From assembly GCF_000025965.1 (NCBI RefSeq), contig NC_006513.1:3348001-3412000 (forward strand): 64,000 nt of DNA, written 5' to 3'. This document shows, one piece after another, positions 9,067 to 18,229 of the stretch (position 1 is its first letter; each line of letters starts with the position of its first letter). The DNA is from Aromatoleum aromaticum EbN1 (lineage in GTDB: Bacteria > Pseudomonadota > Gammaproteobacteria > Burkholderiales > Rhodocyclaceae). The notes beneath the pieces were generated by a model that had not been told where the DNA came from, searched no databases, and saw only the letters and a list, made by a program, of their open reading frames with translations. The translations under genes were made by a program, and so were the position numbers.

Positions 9067-11178
9067 ATGGTGCCTTACAGCGATGCCATCATGGCGCGCG
9101 TCGCGCAGGGGCAGGGCAGGCCGGCTTCCTGTTCATCCGGGGAGGGACGTGCGCCCTGTGGCGAGCGCAGCTTTGACGGCCCTTTGCTGTCGGTGCAGGG
9201 TTTGCACGTTGCATTCAATACTTCGAGAGGGCGCACCGAGGCGCTGACAGACGTGAGTTTCGACGTCGATCGCAACGAAGTCGTGGCGATCGTCGGGGAA
9301 TCCGGTTCGGGCAAATCAGTCACCGCCCTGTCGATCATGGGCCTGTTGCCGAGGTCCGGTGAGGTAGCGGCCGGGCGGATCGCGTTCGAAGGACGGGACC
9401 TGTTGCGCCTGGATGCGAAGGCCATGCGCCAGATTCGTGGCCGTGACATCGCCATGATCTTCCAGGACCCGATGACCTCCCTCAACCCGATCCTGACCAT
9501 CGGCTCCCAGATCACCGAGTCGTTGCGTATCCACAAGGGGATGGATGCCGCGCAGGCGCGCCATCGTGCGGCCGAGCTGCTGTCGCTGGTGGGCATCACC
9601 GATGCCGAGTCCCGCCTCGACCAGTATCCGCATCAGTTCTCCGGCGGGATGCGCCAGCGCGTCATGATCGCCATCGGGCTGGCGTGCGATCCGAAGTTGA
9701 TCATCGCGGACGAGCCCACCACGGCGCTGGATGTGACGATCCAGGCGCAGATCCTGGAATTGATGAAGGACCTGTCGGTGCGCCTCGGCATCGCGATGGT
9801 CATCATTACCCACAACCTGGGAGTGGTCGCGCGCTACGCAGACCGTGTCGTCGTGATGTATGCGGGCAGGGTTGCCGAGCAGGGAAGTGCAGAGGCAGTG
9901 TTCTTCCGCCCGCGTCACCTGTACACCGCAGGCCTGCTGTGCTCGGTGCCGCGCCTCGATAGCGAACGATGCGCTCGTCTGGAGGCGATCGAAGGGCTGC
10001 CGCCCGATCTGGGCAAGCCGCAGGCGGGCTGCCGCTTTGCGCCCCGTTGCCCACATGAGGTCGCCGCGTGCAAGGAGACACCGGTCCTGCGGGCGACCGA
10101 TACCGGCGGATTGTCGGCCTGTGTGCGTGCCGACGATCTTGCCGCCGGACGGATACATTGGCTGGGCAACCAGTACGGGGCTGCCGCGATCGCGCCCTCC
10201 CGTATCCCGGGAAAAGTGCTGGTCAGCGTCGAAGGGCTGGCGCGCGATTACGCGGTTCGCACCGGTTGGAGTGGCACGACCCGCACGGTCAAGGCGGTCT
10301 CCGACGTGAGTTTCACGATCGGCGTCGGCGAGACGCTGGGGCTGGTCGGCGAGTCCGGGTGTGGCAAATCCACCGTCGGGCGTTTGCTGCTCCGCCTGGA
10401 GGAGCCGACAGCCGGACGGATAGAATTTGACGGACGCGACGTCACCCATGCCGACCACGGCGAACTTCGATCGTTGCGACGCCGCTTCCAGGTGGTGTTT
10501 CAGGATCCCTACGCGTCGCTGAATCCGCGCAAGTCAATAGGCGACATCATCGCCGAGCCGCTGCGGGTGCACCGCATCACCGCGGGTCGGGCCGCGACGC
10601 GGCAGCGTGTCGAGGAACTGCTGGCGCAGGTGGGATTGCGTCCGGACCTGCATGACCGTTATCCGCACCAGATTTCCGGCGGGCAGCGCCAGCGGGTAGG
10701 AATCGCCCGCGCCCTCGCGATGGAACCGTCATTTATCGTCTGCGACGAGGCAGTGTCCGCGCTGGATGTGTCGATTCAGGGACAGATCGTCAACCTCCTG
10801 GCGGACCTGCAAGCGAAGTACGGCATCGCCTACCTTTTCATCGCCCATGACCTCGCGGTGGTGCGTCACATCTCGACACGGGTGATGGTCATGTACCTGG
10901 GACGTGTGATGGAGGTCGCGGACCGGGAAAGCCTCTACGGCGAGCCGCTGCATCCGTATACGCGCCTGCTGCTCGAGGCGGCACCCACACCCGACCCCGC
11001 CAAGGAAAAATTGCGTCACGCGGCCCTGATCCGTGGCGAGTTGCCGAGCCCGTTCTCACCCCCTTCCGGTTGTCCGTTCCGTACGCGTTGTCCGATGGCG
11101 GACGACGCATGCAGCCATACCGTTCCGGAACTAAGGGAAGTGCGCCCCGGCCATCGGGCGGCTTGCCTGAAACTCTGA
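9067..11178 (+). CDS. Fused dual ATPase of a peptide/nickel-type ABC importer (DppD-DppF-like)
   Basis: Cytoplasmic ATPase of 703 residues that joins two nucleotide-binding halves, so it may power the importer alone. Half one has Walker A GESGSGKS (~76), signature FSGGMRQRV and Walker [12 protein letters not shown]; half two has GESGCGKS (~427), ISGGQRQRV and [12 protein letters not shown]. Each half ends with the Cys motif typical of oligopeptide ATPases ([32 protein letters not shown]). The ATG at 9067 follows GAGGAGGG; the first ~30 residues are low-complexity linker. It is the first gene of an importer operon with two permeases and a binding protein. A catabolic rather than nutritional peptide role is inferred from the neighbourhood. 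Confidence 0.9.
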   Translation: MVPYSDAIMARVAQGQGRPASCSSGEGRAPCGERSFDGPLLSVQGLHVAFNTSRGRTEALTDVSFDVDRNEVVAIVGESGSGKSVTALSIMGLLPRSGEVAAGRIAFEGRDLLRLDAKAMRQIRGRDIAMIFQDPMTSLNPILTIGSQITESLRIHKGMDAAQARHRAAELLSLVGITDAESRLDQYPHQFSGGMRQRVMIAIGLACDPKLIIADEPTTALDVTIQAQILELMKDLSVRLGIAMVIITHNLGVVARYADRVVVMYAGRVAEQGSAEAVFFRPRHLYTAGLLCSVPRLDSERCARLEAIEGLPPDLGKPQAGCRFAPRCPHEVAACKETPVLRATDTGGLSACVRADDLAAGRIHWLGNQYGAAAIAPSRIPGKVLVSVEGLARDYAVRTGWSGTTRTVKAVSDVSFTIGVGETLGLVGESGCGKSTVGRLLLRLEEPTAGRIEFDGRDVTHADHGELRSLRRRFQVVFQDPYASLNPRKSIGDIIAEPLRVHRITAGRAATRQRVEELLAQVGLRPDLHDRYPHQISGGQRQRVGIARALAMEPSFIVCDEAVSALDVSIQGQIVNLLADLQAKYGIAYLFIAHDLAVVRHISTRVMVMYLGRVMEVADRESLYGEPLHPYTRLLLEAAPTPDPAKEKLRHAALIRGELPSPFSPPSGCPFRTRCPMADDACSHTVPELREVRPGHRAACLKL

Positions 11179-11191
11179 CTGGAGAAGATCC

Positions 11192-12145
11192 GTGTCCCGA
11201 TATCTTGCCAACAAGTTGTTGCAGCTGATCATCACGCTGGCCGGGGTTGCCGCGCTGGTGTTCCTGTTGCTGCGCGTGCTTCCCGGGGATGTGGTGGAGG
11301 CGAAATTTCTGGCCGAGGGCGGCAGCGTGTCCGAGCAGGTCATCGCCGTGGAGCGTGCCCGACTCGGTCTCGATCGCCCGTTGCACGTACAGTTTGCCGA
11401 CTGGATGGTCGGCCTGTCCCACTTCGAACTGGGGCGCTCGATGTGGACCGACCGACCGGTGGTGGACGAGATATCCAGCCGCCTGGGAGTGACGATGCAG
11501 GTGGCCGTGATGGCGACGATCATCGCCATTGTCATTGCCGTGCCGCTGGGCATCACCGCCGCGCTGACCCATGGCAGCTGGCTCGATCAGGCGATCCGGG
11601 TGTTGACCGTCGCCTGGCTGTCGGTGCCGGCGTTCTGGCTCGGCATGGTGCTGCTGCTGTGCCTGTTGCTGCTGTTCGACTGGATGCCGCCGATCGAGCC
11701 GATCTCGTTCATGAAGGATCCCGTCGCGAACCTCACGCAGCTGATCTGGCCTGCGCTGGTGGTCGGCGCCCGCATGTCGGCGATGATCGCGCGCATGCTC
11801 CGATCATCGCTGCTGGAAGTGCTCAACGAGGACTACATCCGGACGGCGCGCTCGAAGGGGGTGTCGGAGCGGGCCGTGGTGGTGCGGCACGCCCTCGGCA
11901 ATGCGCTGCTCCCTGCGGTGACGGTGGTCGGCATGGAGTTCGCGTTCCTGCTCGGCGGCCTCGTCGTCACGGAGCAGGTTTTCAACTTGAACGGCATCGG
12001 CAAGCTACTCATTCAGGCCGTCAGTCAAAACGACTTCACCCTCATCCAGGGCCTGGTCATGCTGTTTGCCATCTTCTTCGTCACCGTGAACTTCGCGACG
12101 GATCTTCTCTACGCGGCGCTCGACCCCAGGGTGCGCCAGCGCTGA
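11192..12145 (+). CDS. ABC importer permease, DppB-like
   Basis: Inner-membrane permease of 317 residues, six predicted membrane segments, starting with GTG 11192 after GGAGAAG. Typical family features are the first helix followed by a periplasmic loop (DVVEAKFLAEGG... ERARLGLDRPLHVQF), and the EAA loop DYIRTARSKGVSERAVVVRHALGNALLP that contacts the ATPase. It pairs with the DppC-like permease 45 bp downstream. Substrate specificity rests with the binding protein and cannot be inferred here. Confidence 0.92.
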   Translation: MSRYLANKLLQLIITLAGVAALVFLLLRVLPGDVVEAKFLAEGGSVSEQVIAVERARLGLDRPLHVQFADWMVGLSHFELGRSMWTDRPVVDEISSRLGVTMQVAVMATIIAIVIAVPLGITAALTHGSWLDQAIRVLTVAWLSVPAFWLGMVLLLCLLLLFDWMPPIEPISFMKDPVANLTQLIWPALVVGARMSAMIARMLRSSLLEVLNEDYIRTARSKGVSERAVVVRHALGNALLPAVTVVGMEFAFLLGGLVVTEQVFNLNGIGKLLIQAVSQNDFTLIQGLVMLFAIFFVTVNFATDLLYAALDPRVRQR

Positions 12146-12190
12146 AGCGGTGAAAGAAATTACTGACACAAGCAGACGGGAGAAACCGAC

Positions 12191-13105
12191 ATGGAAGCGA
12201 TCGCAGTGCCGCTGAAGAGCGTTGCGTCCCGGCAGGACCCAAGGAAGGCGAAGTGGCGGAAGGGAATCGGGCGGTTTGCCAGGGAGCAGCCACTCGGCCT
12301 CGCAAGCCTGCTGCTCATCTGCGTGATCCTGCTCGCAGGTATCTTCGCACCTTGGGTGGCGCCATTCGATCCGCTGGCGACCGACTATGCCAACCTGCTC
12401 CAGGCGCCTGACCGGACGCATTGGGCCGGCACCGACGAGTTCGGGCGCGACATCTTTTCCCGACTCATCCACGGTGCTCGCACTGCGCTGATCATGGGCA
12501 TCTGCGCCTCGCTGCTGGGGGGGATCGCCGGGGGGCTGCTGGGAGTCACGTCGGCATATTTCGGCGGCTGGATCGACACGGCCCTGCAGCGGCTCGTGGA
12601 TATCCTGTTGTCCCTGCCGGTGATCATCCTGGCGCTGATCGTCGCGGCGGTGCTCGGGCGACGGGAAGTATTCAGCATCGATGTGAACCTGCTCTTCGCC
12701 GTGGCCATACCCTACATACCGAAGGCGGCGCGCGTGATCCGATCGGCCGCGCTGACGGTGCGCACCATGCCCTACATCGATGCGGCACGGGCAGCCGGTT
12801 TTTCGCACTCGCGCATCATCCTCGGGCACATGGCACCCAACCTGATCGCGCCGTGGCTGGTTCTGCTCTCCGCATTCACGGCCCAAACCATTCTTCTCGA
12901 GGCGGCGCTGTCATTCCTCGGAGTCGGCGTCGCAGATCCGACACCCTCGTGGGGCCTGATGCTGTCCGGCGTGGCAGTGCAGTCCTTCGCCCAGGCGCCA
13001 TGGACGGTGCTGTTCCCCGGCCTGGCGATCAGCTTGACGGTGTTTGCATTCAGTTTGTTGGGCGATGCCTTGCGCGACACGCTCGATCCGAAGTTCCGCG
13101 AGTGA
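12191..13105 (+). CDS. ABC importer permease, DppC-like
   Basis: Second inner-membrane permease, 304 residues. It has the DppC hallmark after the first helix (HWAGTDEFGRDIFSRLIHGARTAL) and the EAA loop MPYIDAARAAGFSHSRIILGHMAPN. Conserved late residues ILLEAALSFLGVGVADPTPSWG are diagnostic of the family. ATG 12191 follows GGGAGAAACC. It heterodimerises with the DppB-like partner. Confidence 0.92.
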   Translation: MEAIAVPLKSVASRQDPRKAKWRKGIGRFAREQPLGLASLLLICVILLAGIFAPWVAPFDPLATDYANLLQAPDRTHWAGTDEFGRDIFSRLIHGARTALIMGICASLLGGIAGGLLGVTSAYFGGWIDTALQRLVDILLSLPVIILALIVAAVLGRREVFSIDVNLLFAVAIPYIPKAARVIRSAALTVRTMPYIDAARAAGFSHSRIILGHMAPNLIAPWLVLLSAFTAQTILLEAALSFLGVGVADPTPSWGLMLSGVAVQSFAQAPWTVLFPGLAISLTVFAFSLLGDALRDTLDPKFRE

Positions 13106-13169
13106 AGGGAATTGCGGTGGGCCGGGAAGTTCAGTTGGCAAATCTACAAGACAACAAGGAGGCGAGACA

Positions 13170-14753
13170 GTGAAAGCAAGGAAATGGATGGCCACGGTAG
13201 TGCCGGCGACGGCGGTTTTGTTCGCAGCCCAAGGACTCGCTTACGCCGAGCCGCAGCGCGGCGGCAACCTGGTATTTGCGGTGTCCCTGGGGGAGCCCGC
13301 TACGCTCGATTGCCATGCCGCGGGCTCGCTCAACGTGATGTATCGCGTGGCGCCCCATTATTCGACACTGCTGACGATCGATCCTGCCAACTATCCGAAG
13401 GTCGTCGGCGACGTGGCCGAATCGTGGACGGTCTCGGACGACGGTCTGGTCTATGAATTCAAGCTGCGGCCGAACATCAAGTTTCACGACGGCTCGGCAC
13501 TGACCTCGGCGGACGTGCGCGCGAGCTTCGAGCGCATGCGCAATCCGCCTCCCGGCGTCGTTTCCGTGCGCAAGGAACTCTATAACGACGTCGCCGCCAT
13601 CGACACGCCCGATCCGCAGACCGTGGTGTTCCGGCTGTCGCAGCCGAACGTCTCAATGCTCGCGCTGTTCGCGCAGCCCTACGGCTGCATCTATTCGGAG
13701 AGCCTGCTGGGTAGCGATCCTGCGTATCCCGCGAAAAAAGTGATGGGGTCGGGGCCGTTCAAGTTCGTGCACTACACGCCCGGGGCCGAATGGGTCGGGG
13801 AGAGGTTTCCGGAGTACTTCCGCCAGGGACTGCCGTATCTCGATGGCTTCAAGGCGCTGTCGCTGACGCCCGCGGCAACGGTCAACGCGCTCGCGGCCGG
13901 TCAGGTGATGGTGGATTTTCGTGGCGTCTCGCCGCTCGAGGCCGAACGCATCGTCGCCTCGCGGGGAAAAGAGGTGCAGATCTTCGAAGCGAACCCGGCC
14001 ATCTCGACCCTTTTCATGGCTTCCGTGAATACCCAGAAGCCCGCCCTTGCAGACGTCCGGGTGCGCAAGGCGCTCGCCCTTGCGCTCGATCACTGGGGGG
14101 GCTCGAAAGCGATGGAACGCACTTCGACGCTCAGCGTCGTGGGCGCACTGGCACGGCCGGGATCCGAATTCGCGCGCAGCAACGCCGAACTCGAGCGGCT
14201 TCCTGGGTTCGGGCGCGACATGGAGGCAGCCCGGGCCGAAGCCCGGCGCCTGCTCGCCGAAGCCGGTCAGACCGACCTCAAGCTCACTTTCCTGAATCGC
14301 AAGCCGTGGCCTTTTCTCGGGGTTTACCTGATCGACCAGCTGCGTCAGGTCGGGGTCACGATGGTGCAGGAGCAGGTCGAGGATCCGCAATTTTTCGCGC
14401 GCCGGCGGGCGGGCGACTTCGATCTGACCGTCGAGTATCTACCTGATTATCTCGACGATCCGACTGCCAAGTGGTCGAATTTCATCTCGTTCGAGCGAAA
14501 TCCGTCCAATATCAGCCGATATTCCGACAAGAAGGTCGATGCGTTGATGGAAGAGCAGGCGCGCATTCCGGATCCTGCCAAACGCCTTGCCGTAATTCAC
14601 GGGCTGGAGGAACACATCCTGAACCAGGGGTACACATTGCCGCTGTTCTGGGGGCGTCGTACCACCGTGGTTGACTCGAAACTGCAGGGGTATGTGGCCG
14701 CCCCGACCAACTATGTCGGTCAGGATTTGAGCCATTTCTGGCTAAAACACTGA
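13170..14753 (+). CDS. Periplasmic substrate-binding protein of the ABC importer (SBP family 5)
   Basis: Solute-binding protein of 527 residues that would deliver substrate to the two permeases. Residues 1-27 form a signal peptide (VVPATAVLFAAQGLAYA-E). The mature chain starts with the family 5 pattern RGGNLVFAVSLGEPATLDCH and has the conserved blocks AESWTVSDDGLVYEFKLRP, IKFHDGSALTSADV and GSGPFKF. GTG 13170 is chosen because AAGGAGGCGA stands 6 bp before it; the longer open frame reads back into the upstream permease gene. Family 5 proteins bind peptides but also sugars, opines, nickel and aromatic or organic acids. The setting among acyl-CoA catabolism genes favours a non-peptide ligand. 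Confidence 0.9.
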   Translation: MKARKWMATVVPATAVLFAAQGLAYAEPQRGGNLVFAVSLGEPATLDCHAAGSLNVMYRVAPHYSTLLTIDPANYPKVVGDVAESWTVSDDGLVYEFKLRPNIKFHDGSALTSADVRASFERMRNPPPGVVSVRKELYNDVAAIDTPDPQTVVFRLSQPNVSMLALFAQPYGCIYSESLLGSDPAYPAKKVMGSGPFKFVHYTPGAEWVGERFPEYFRQGLPYLDGFKALSLTPAATVNALAAGQVMVDFRGVSPLEAERIVASRGKEVQIFEANPAISTLFMASVNTQKPALADVRVRKALALALDHWGGSKAMERTSTLSVVGALARPGSEFARSNAELERLPGFGRDMEAARAEARRLLAEAGQTDLKLTFLNRKPWPFLGVYLIDQLRQVGVTMVQEQVEDPQFFARRRAGDFDLTVEYLPDYLDDPTAKWSNFISFERNPSNISRYSDKKVDALMEEQARIPDPAKRLAVIHGLEEHILNQGYTLPLFWGRRTTVVDSKLQGYVAAPTNYVGQDLSHFWLKH

Positions 14754-14784
14754 CTTCCAAAAGGCTCGAGCTGCAGCGCCTGGT

Positions 14785-14800
14785 GGATGAATATTCACTC
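14785..14800. promoter_or_regulatory. Second copy of the GAATATTC-type palindrome
   Basis: GGATGAATATTCACTC matches 14 of 16 bases of the idealised GAGTGAATATTCACTC, whose other copy (3677-3692) precedes the porin gene. Similarity continues for several bases downstream (TCATGA versus GCATGA contexts). The position after an operon end is odd for an operator. Confidence 0.35.
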
Positions 14801-14849
14801 TCGTCATGAAAGTTGGAAAAACGATGCTGCCGACGACATCTTGACCGCG

Positions 14850-14902
14850 TAGTAAAAAACACGCCCCCCGGCGGCTGGCCGATTGCGTCCGGCTGCGGGG
14901 GG
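14850..14902 (-). terminator. Rho-independent terminator for the leftward GntR-type gene
   Basis: Read on the minus strand, CCCCCCG (complement of 14896-14902) pairs with CGGGGGG (complement of 14864-14870), followed by GTGTTTTTTAC. The long GC-rich stem and T-run fit an intrinsic terminator about 200 bp after the regulator stop codon. Confidence 0.6.
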
Positions 14903-15105
14903 TACCACGCAAGAAACTGGGATCGTCCGGCTCGTCGAACCGAGCCATAGCCCGCGTCGGGCTCTGTGGAGCTTGCGCCCTACGAAGGTTGTACGTAACA
15001 GAAGCGTGGGTTCCACTACGAAGCCTGGTACGGCATTGCGCAGGAATAGCGGAGAACAGAAGGATCTGATCGTGTTTGGCCTTGCCAACGACGATCTGCC
15101 TTCTG

Positions 15106-15789
15106 CTACTCGAAAAAGCTTGCCGGCAGCGACGACAGGAACTCTGAAAAGCCGCTGGCGCCGACCGGCACATGCTCAAGCATCAAACGGTAGGCGAGTG
15201 CTTCATCGCCAGTCATGATCGCGTCGGCAATTTTGCGGTGCGCCCGCATGGAGTCCTCGATCTGAGTGGGAGTTTGCAGTTGACGGTTATTGACGTTGTA
15301 GCGCTGGATCAACCGGCGCAGCGGCCGAACCTGCTGCGCGAGAAGCTCGTTGCGGCTGCCGGCGTAAATAACCTCGTGAAACCGCAGGTTTGCGTTGCTG
15401 TACTCGCCCACATTGCCGGATTGGGACGCTTCCAGACCTTGCTGCAAGACGCTTTCCAGCGATGCGCGCAGCTCTTCCGACGCCCGGCGAGCTGCGAGTT
15501 TTGCACATAACGCCTCGAGTTCTCCGAGCAGTTCCAGCATGTCCCGTAGTTGGGGAACCGACAGGCGGGATACCACAACGCCCTGCCGAGGTGTGATGTG
15601 CACCAGGTTTTGCGCGGCGAGCTGCTGGAGCGCTTCCCGCACCGGGGTTCTGGATACGGAGAACTGCGCGGCGATGGCGCGTTCGTCCAACGGCGTTCCC
15701 GGGGGAAGTTTTCCGCTTTCGATGTCTTCCTGCAGCGAGTCCCTGATCGAGGAAGCGAGGTTGGGCTTGACGGTTCTTCGTTGATCCAT
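15106..15789 (-). CDS. GntR-family regulator with FCD effector domain
   Basis: Transcription factor of 227 residues. Residues ~10-75 are the GntR winged helix (LASSIRDSLQEDIESGKLPPG, then ERAIAAQFSVSRTPVREALQQL), and the rest is the all-helical FCD ligand domain with metal-binding-type residues (NLRFHEVIYAGSRNE and MRAHRKIADAIMTGD). The start is ATG 15789; an in-frame GTG 12 bp upstream is equally possible because neither has a strong ribosome site. It diverges from the acyl-CoA synthetase operon. Repeated TTGTATAC-like sites flank both its own start and that operon, and one precedes the ABC importer, so it probably controls uptake and degradation together, responding to an acid or acyl-CoA. 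Confidence 0.92.
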   Translation of the reverse strand: MDQRRTVKPNLASSIRDSLQEDIESGKLPPGTPLDERAIAAQFSVSRTPVREALQQLAAQNLVHITPRQGVVVSRLSVPQLRDMLELLGELEALCAKLAARRASEELRASLESVLQQGLEASQSGNVGEYSNANLRFHEVIYAGSRNELLAQQVRPLRRLIQRYNVNNRQLQTPTQIEDSMRAHRKIADAIMTGDEALAYRLMLEHVPVGASGFSEFLSSLPASFFE

Positions 15790-15802
15790 AGCAATCACCA
15801 CT

Positions 15803-15832
15803 GGGATACAAATAATTAAAAGTTAATATACC
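15803..15832. promoter_or_regulatory. Two candidate GntR-type sites near the regulator start
   Basis: GGGATACAAA (15803-15812; complement TTTGTATCCC) and TTAATATACC (15823-15832) each match TTTGTATACC at 9/10 and 8/10 bases. They sit 14-43 bp before the regulator start, suitable for autoregulation. Confidence 0.45.
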
Positions 15833-15903
15833 ACACCTGGCACAGGAAATAATATGCATTGCGGCATCGAGATGCTGTAATCAAGTTAAGGCACAAAACC
15901 CTA

Positions 15904-15932
15904 TTGTGTATACCAGAGCGTATGTGCATAAT
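15904..15932 (+). promoter_or_regulatory. Promoter with GntR-type site, acyl-CoA synthetase operon
   Basis: TTGTGT (15904-15909), a 17-bp spacer and CATAAT (15927-15932) form a plausible promoter. The -35 region overlaps TTGTGTATACC, which shares TGTATACC with the site upstream of the ABC importer. Confidence 0.5.
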
Positions 15933-16078
15933 ACTTAACATCGTTCAGGAGGGTGCAGAATGAGACTGCGGGCGGTCTGCCGTTCCTCGCTGCATCTACA
16001 ACACGGCTCATCCGCAGCGCGGTCCAAGTGCTCGCCAAGTGCCAAGTCCTCTCCAAATCATTCACAGATTGGAACGTC

Positions 16079-18229
16079 ATGATCGTTAGCCGAGAATCCC
16101 GGACCACACCATCCGTGTCGCGCTTGCTGAAACCCCGATCCGTCGCGATTGTAGGAGCTTCCCCTGAACCGAGATCGTTCGGTGGGTTCGTGCTGGCCAA
16201 TCTGGAAAACTTCGGCTATCGAGGCGATATCCATCTCGTAAATCGAAGCCGCACCCACATCCAGGGCAGACGCTGTGTCCCGAGCGTGGCCGATCTCCCC
16301 CACGGAGTCGATGTCGTCGTGGTGGCCATTCCTGAAGCGGCAGTTGTCGATACGGTGCGCGCTTGTGGTGAGCGGAGCGCGAACGCCGCCGTGATTTTTT
16401 CTTCGGGTTTTGCCGAATCAGGAGATGCAGGCCGGACCCGGCAGGAACTTCTGGCGACAGTGGCTGGCGAGGCGGGACTGGCGATTGTCGGTCCGAACTG
16501 CATGGGGCTCACCAATTTCATCGATGGCGTGCCGCTGACGTTCGAACCCATCGAGCCACTTCCGCGCTGCGACGGGCAGGGCATCGGCATTGTGGCCCAG
16601 AGCGGGGCGATGGCAGCGACGATTCGCGACGTGCTTGCAGGCAAGGGGCTGCCCATCACGTACGCGATCTCCACGGGCAACGAGGCAACGCTCGGCGCCG
16701 AGGATTTTCTCGCGCATTTGATCGAGGACGAATCGACCGCGGTCGTCGGGATGTATCTCGAGCAGATCCGGCGACCGCGCCGGTTCCTGGAATTGGCGGC
16801 CGCCGCCCGAGGTGCCGGCAAGCCCGTCGTCCTGCTGGTCCCCGGCAAGAGCGATCGGGCGCGCGAGGCGGCGCAGTCCCATACAGGCGCGCTGGCGGGC
16901 GATTACGCTGTAATGCGCACGCTGCTCGAAAGCGAGGGCGTCGTCATCGTCGAGACGCTCGATGAGTTGTTCGACACCGTCGCGATTCTTTCCCGTTTTC
17001 CGAACCCGCCGGCGAGCGGCCCGGCGTTCATGACGATGTCGGGCGCGCTGAAGAACATCGCGCTCGATCAATGCGACGCTCTTGGCCTTGCGTTTCCGGC
17101 TCTTTCGGCGACCACCGGGGCTGCATTGCGGGAACTGCTGCCGGCCTACGCGACGATCGACAATCCGCTCGATGTCACCACCGTGCATGTAGGGAGCCCT
17201 GAGGTGCCGGGGCTGGTCGCCACGCGTCTGCTCGACGACGAGAACATCGGCAGCCTCATTGTTTCCCAGGTCGCCGGGTCGCGCCTTTCGCAACTCGACC
17301 GGGCCAGGCACCTGGTTCCAGCCCTCGGCGGCACCGCCAAGCCAGTCGCGCTGGTGATCATGGGCGATCAATCGCCGCTGCCCGAGGAACTGACCGACGC
17401 CGTTCGCGCCAGCCGCGTACCTCTTTTTCGCTCACAGGACCGGGCGTTGCGGGCAATGGCCCACGTGACGGCCTACGCGCGGGCGCTGGAGAGGGCCCGT
17501 TCAGCACCGGCCCGGCTGGAGATTCGTGCCGGTGCGCTGCCCGGGGCCGGTACGGTGGCCGAGTATCAGGGCAAACAGTGGCTGGCTGCAGCCGGAATGA
17601 CGATTCCAGCGGGTCGGCTCGCCGGTGACGTCGACGAGGCGACTCGAATCGCCGCCGAAATCGGCTATCCGGTCGTGATCAAGGCGCAGGCGGACGCACT
17701 TCCGCACAAGAGCGATGTCGGGGGGGTGATCGTGGCGCTCGTGGACGAAGCCGCGCTACGCCGCGGCTGGGAACAGTTGCACACCAATCTCGCGCAAGCC
17801 CGCCCCGATCTCGTCCTGGACGGCGTGCTGGTCGAGACAATGGCTGAAAAAGGCCTCGAGCTCGTCGTCGGCGCGCGTCGAGATCCGGACTGGGGGCCGG
17901 TCGTGATGGTCGGCCTGGGCGGCGTGTGGATCGAGGCGCTCAAAGACGTGCGCCTTTTGCCGCCGGACCTGGGCGAAGCGCAGATCGTCGAGGAACTCCA
18001 CCATCTCAAAGGCGCGGCGTTGTTGCGCGGGCTGCGCGGGTCGCCCGCGGTCGACGTGCGAAAAGTTGCTGCGGCAGTCGCGGTGGTAGGGGCGTTGATG
18101 CGCACGAACCCCGAGGTTACCGAGATTGATATCAACCCGCTGGTCGCCTACCCCGACCGCGTGGTGGTGCTGGACGCGCTGGTGGTCTGCGGCCCGCTCC
18201 GAACACTCCCATTGGAAGAGGCCTTATGA
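16079..18229 (+). CDS. ADP-forming acyl-CoA synthetase (acetate-CoA ligase-type, fused alpha-beta)
   Basis: Ligase of 716 residues expected to activate a carboxylic acid to its CoA ester with ATP giving ADP and phosphate. The order is a CoA-binding Rossmann domain (LLKPRSVAIVGASPEPRSFG, ~residue 17 on), a succinyl-CoA-ligase-like flavodoxin domain (SFSSGF-type IFSSGFAESG; GPNCMGLTN), then a C-terminal ATP-grasp domain (GYPVVIKAQADALPHKSDVGGV and GVWIEALKDVRLLPPD; EIDINPLVAYPDRV). ATG 16079 begins just before the conserved LLKPRSVAIVGAS; the frame extends farther up without family sequence. It overlaps the next gene by 4 bp (ATGA), so it opens a tight operon and probably performs the entry step of the pathway. 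Confidence 0.9.
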   Translation: MIVSRESRTTPSVSRLLKPRSVAIVGASPEPRSFGGFVLANLENFGYRGDIHLVNRSRTHIQGRRCVPSVADLPHGVDVVVVAIPEAAVVDTVRACGERSANAAVIFSSGFAESGDAGRTRQELLATVAGEAGLAIVGPNCMGLTNFIDGVPLTFEPIEPLPRCDGQGIGIVAQSGAMAATIRDVLAGKGLPITYAISTGNEATLGAEDFLAHLIEDESTAVVGMYLEQIRRPRRFLELAAAARGAGKPVVLLVPGKSDRAREAAQSHTGALAGDYAVMRTLLESEGVVIVETLDELFDTVAILSRFPNPPASGPAFMTMSGALKNIALDQCDALGLAFPALSATTGAALRELLPAYATIDNPLDVTTVHVGSPEVPGLVATRLLDDENIGSLIVSQVAGSRLSQLDRARHLVPALGGTAKPVALVIMGDQSPLPEELTDAVRASRVPLFRSQDRALRAMAHVTAYARALERARSAPARLEIRAGALPGAGTVAEYQGKQWLAAAGMTIPAGRLAGDVDEATRIAAEIGYPVVIKAQADALPHKSDVGGVIVALVDEAALRRGWEQLHTNLAQARPDLVLDGVLVETMAEKGLELVVGARRDPDWGPVVMVGLGGVWIEALKDVRLLPPDLGEAQIVEELHHLKGAALLRGLRGSPAVDVRKVAAAVAVVGALMRTNPEVTEIDINPLVAYPDRVVVLDALVVCGPLRTLPLEEAL

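Larger units (their letters stand above)
14754..15105. other. 352-bp gap after the importer operon
   Basis: No credible gene was found. The gap contains the palindrome copy at 14785-14800 and a leftward terminator. A 112-residue open frame at 14883-15218 runs antisense into the GntR-type gene and has no family features. Confidence 0.5.

Noticed and set aside
9316-10458. 380-residue open frame antisense to the ABC ATPase gene
   Set aside because: Mirror of the high-GC coding strand with His/Arg-rich composition and no family features; the sense gene has all ABC motifs.
14883-15218. 112-residue open frame between the importer and gntR
   Set aside because: It runs antisense into the regulator, spans a leftward terminator region and has no recognisable features.
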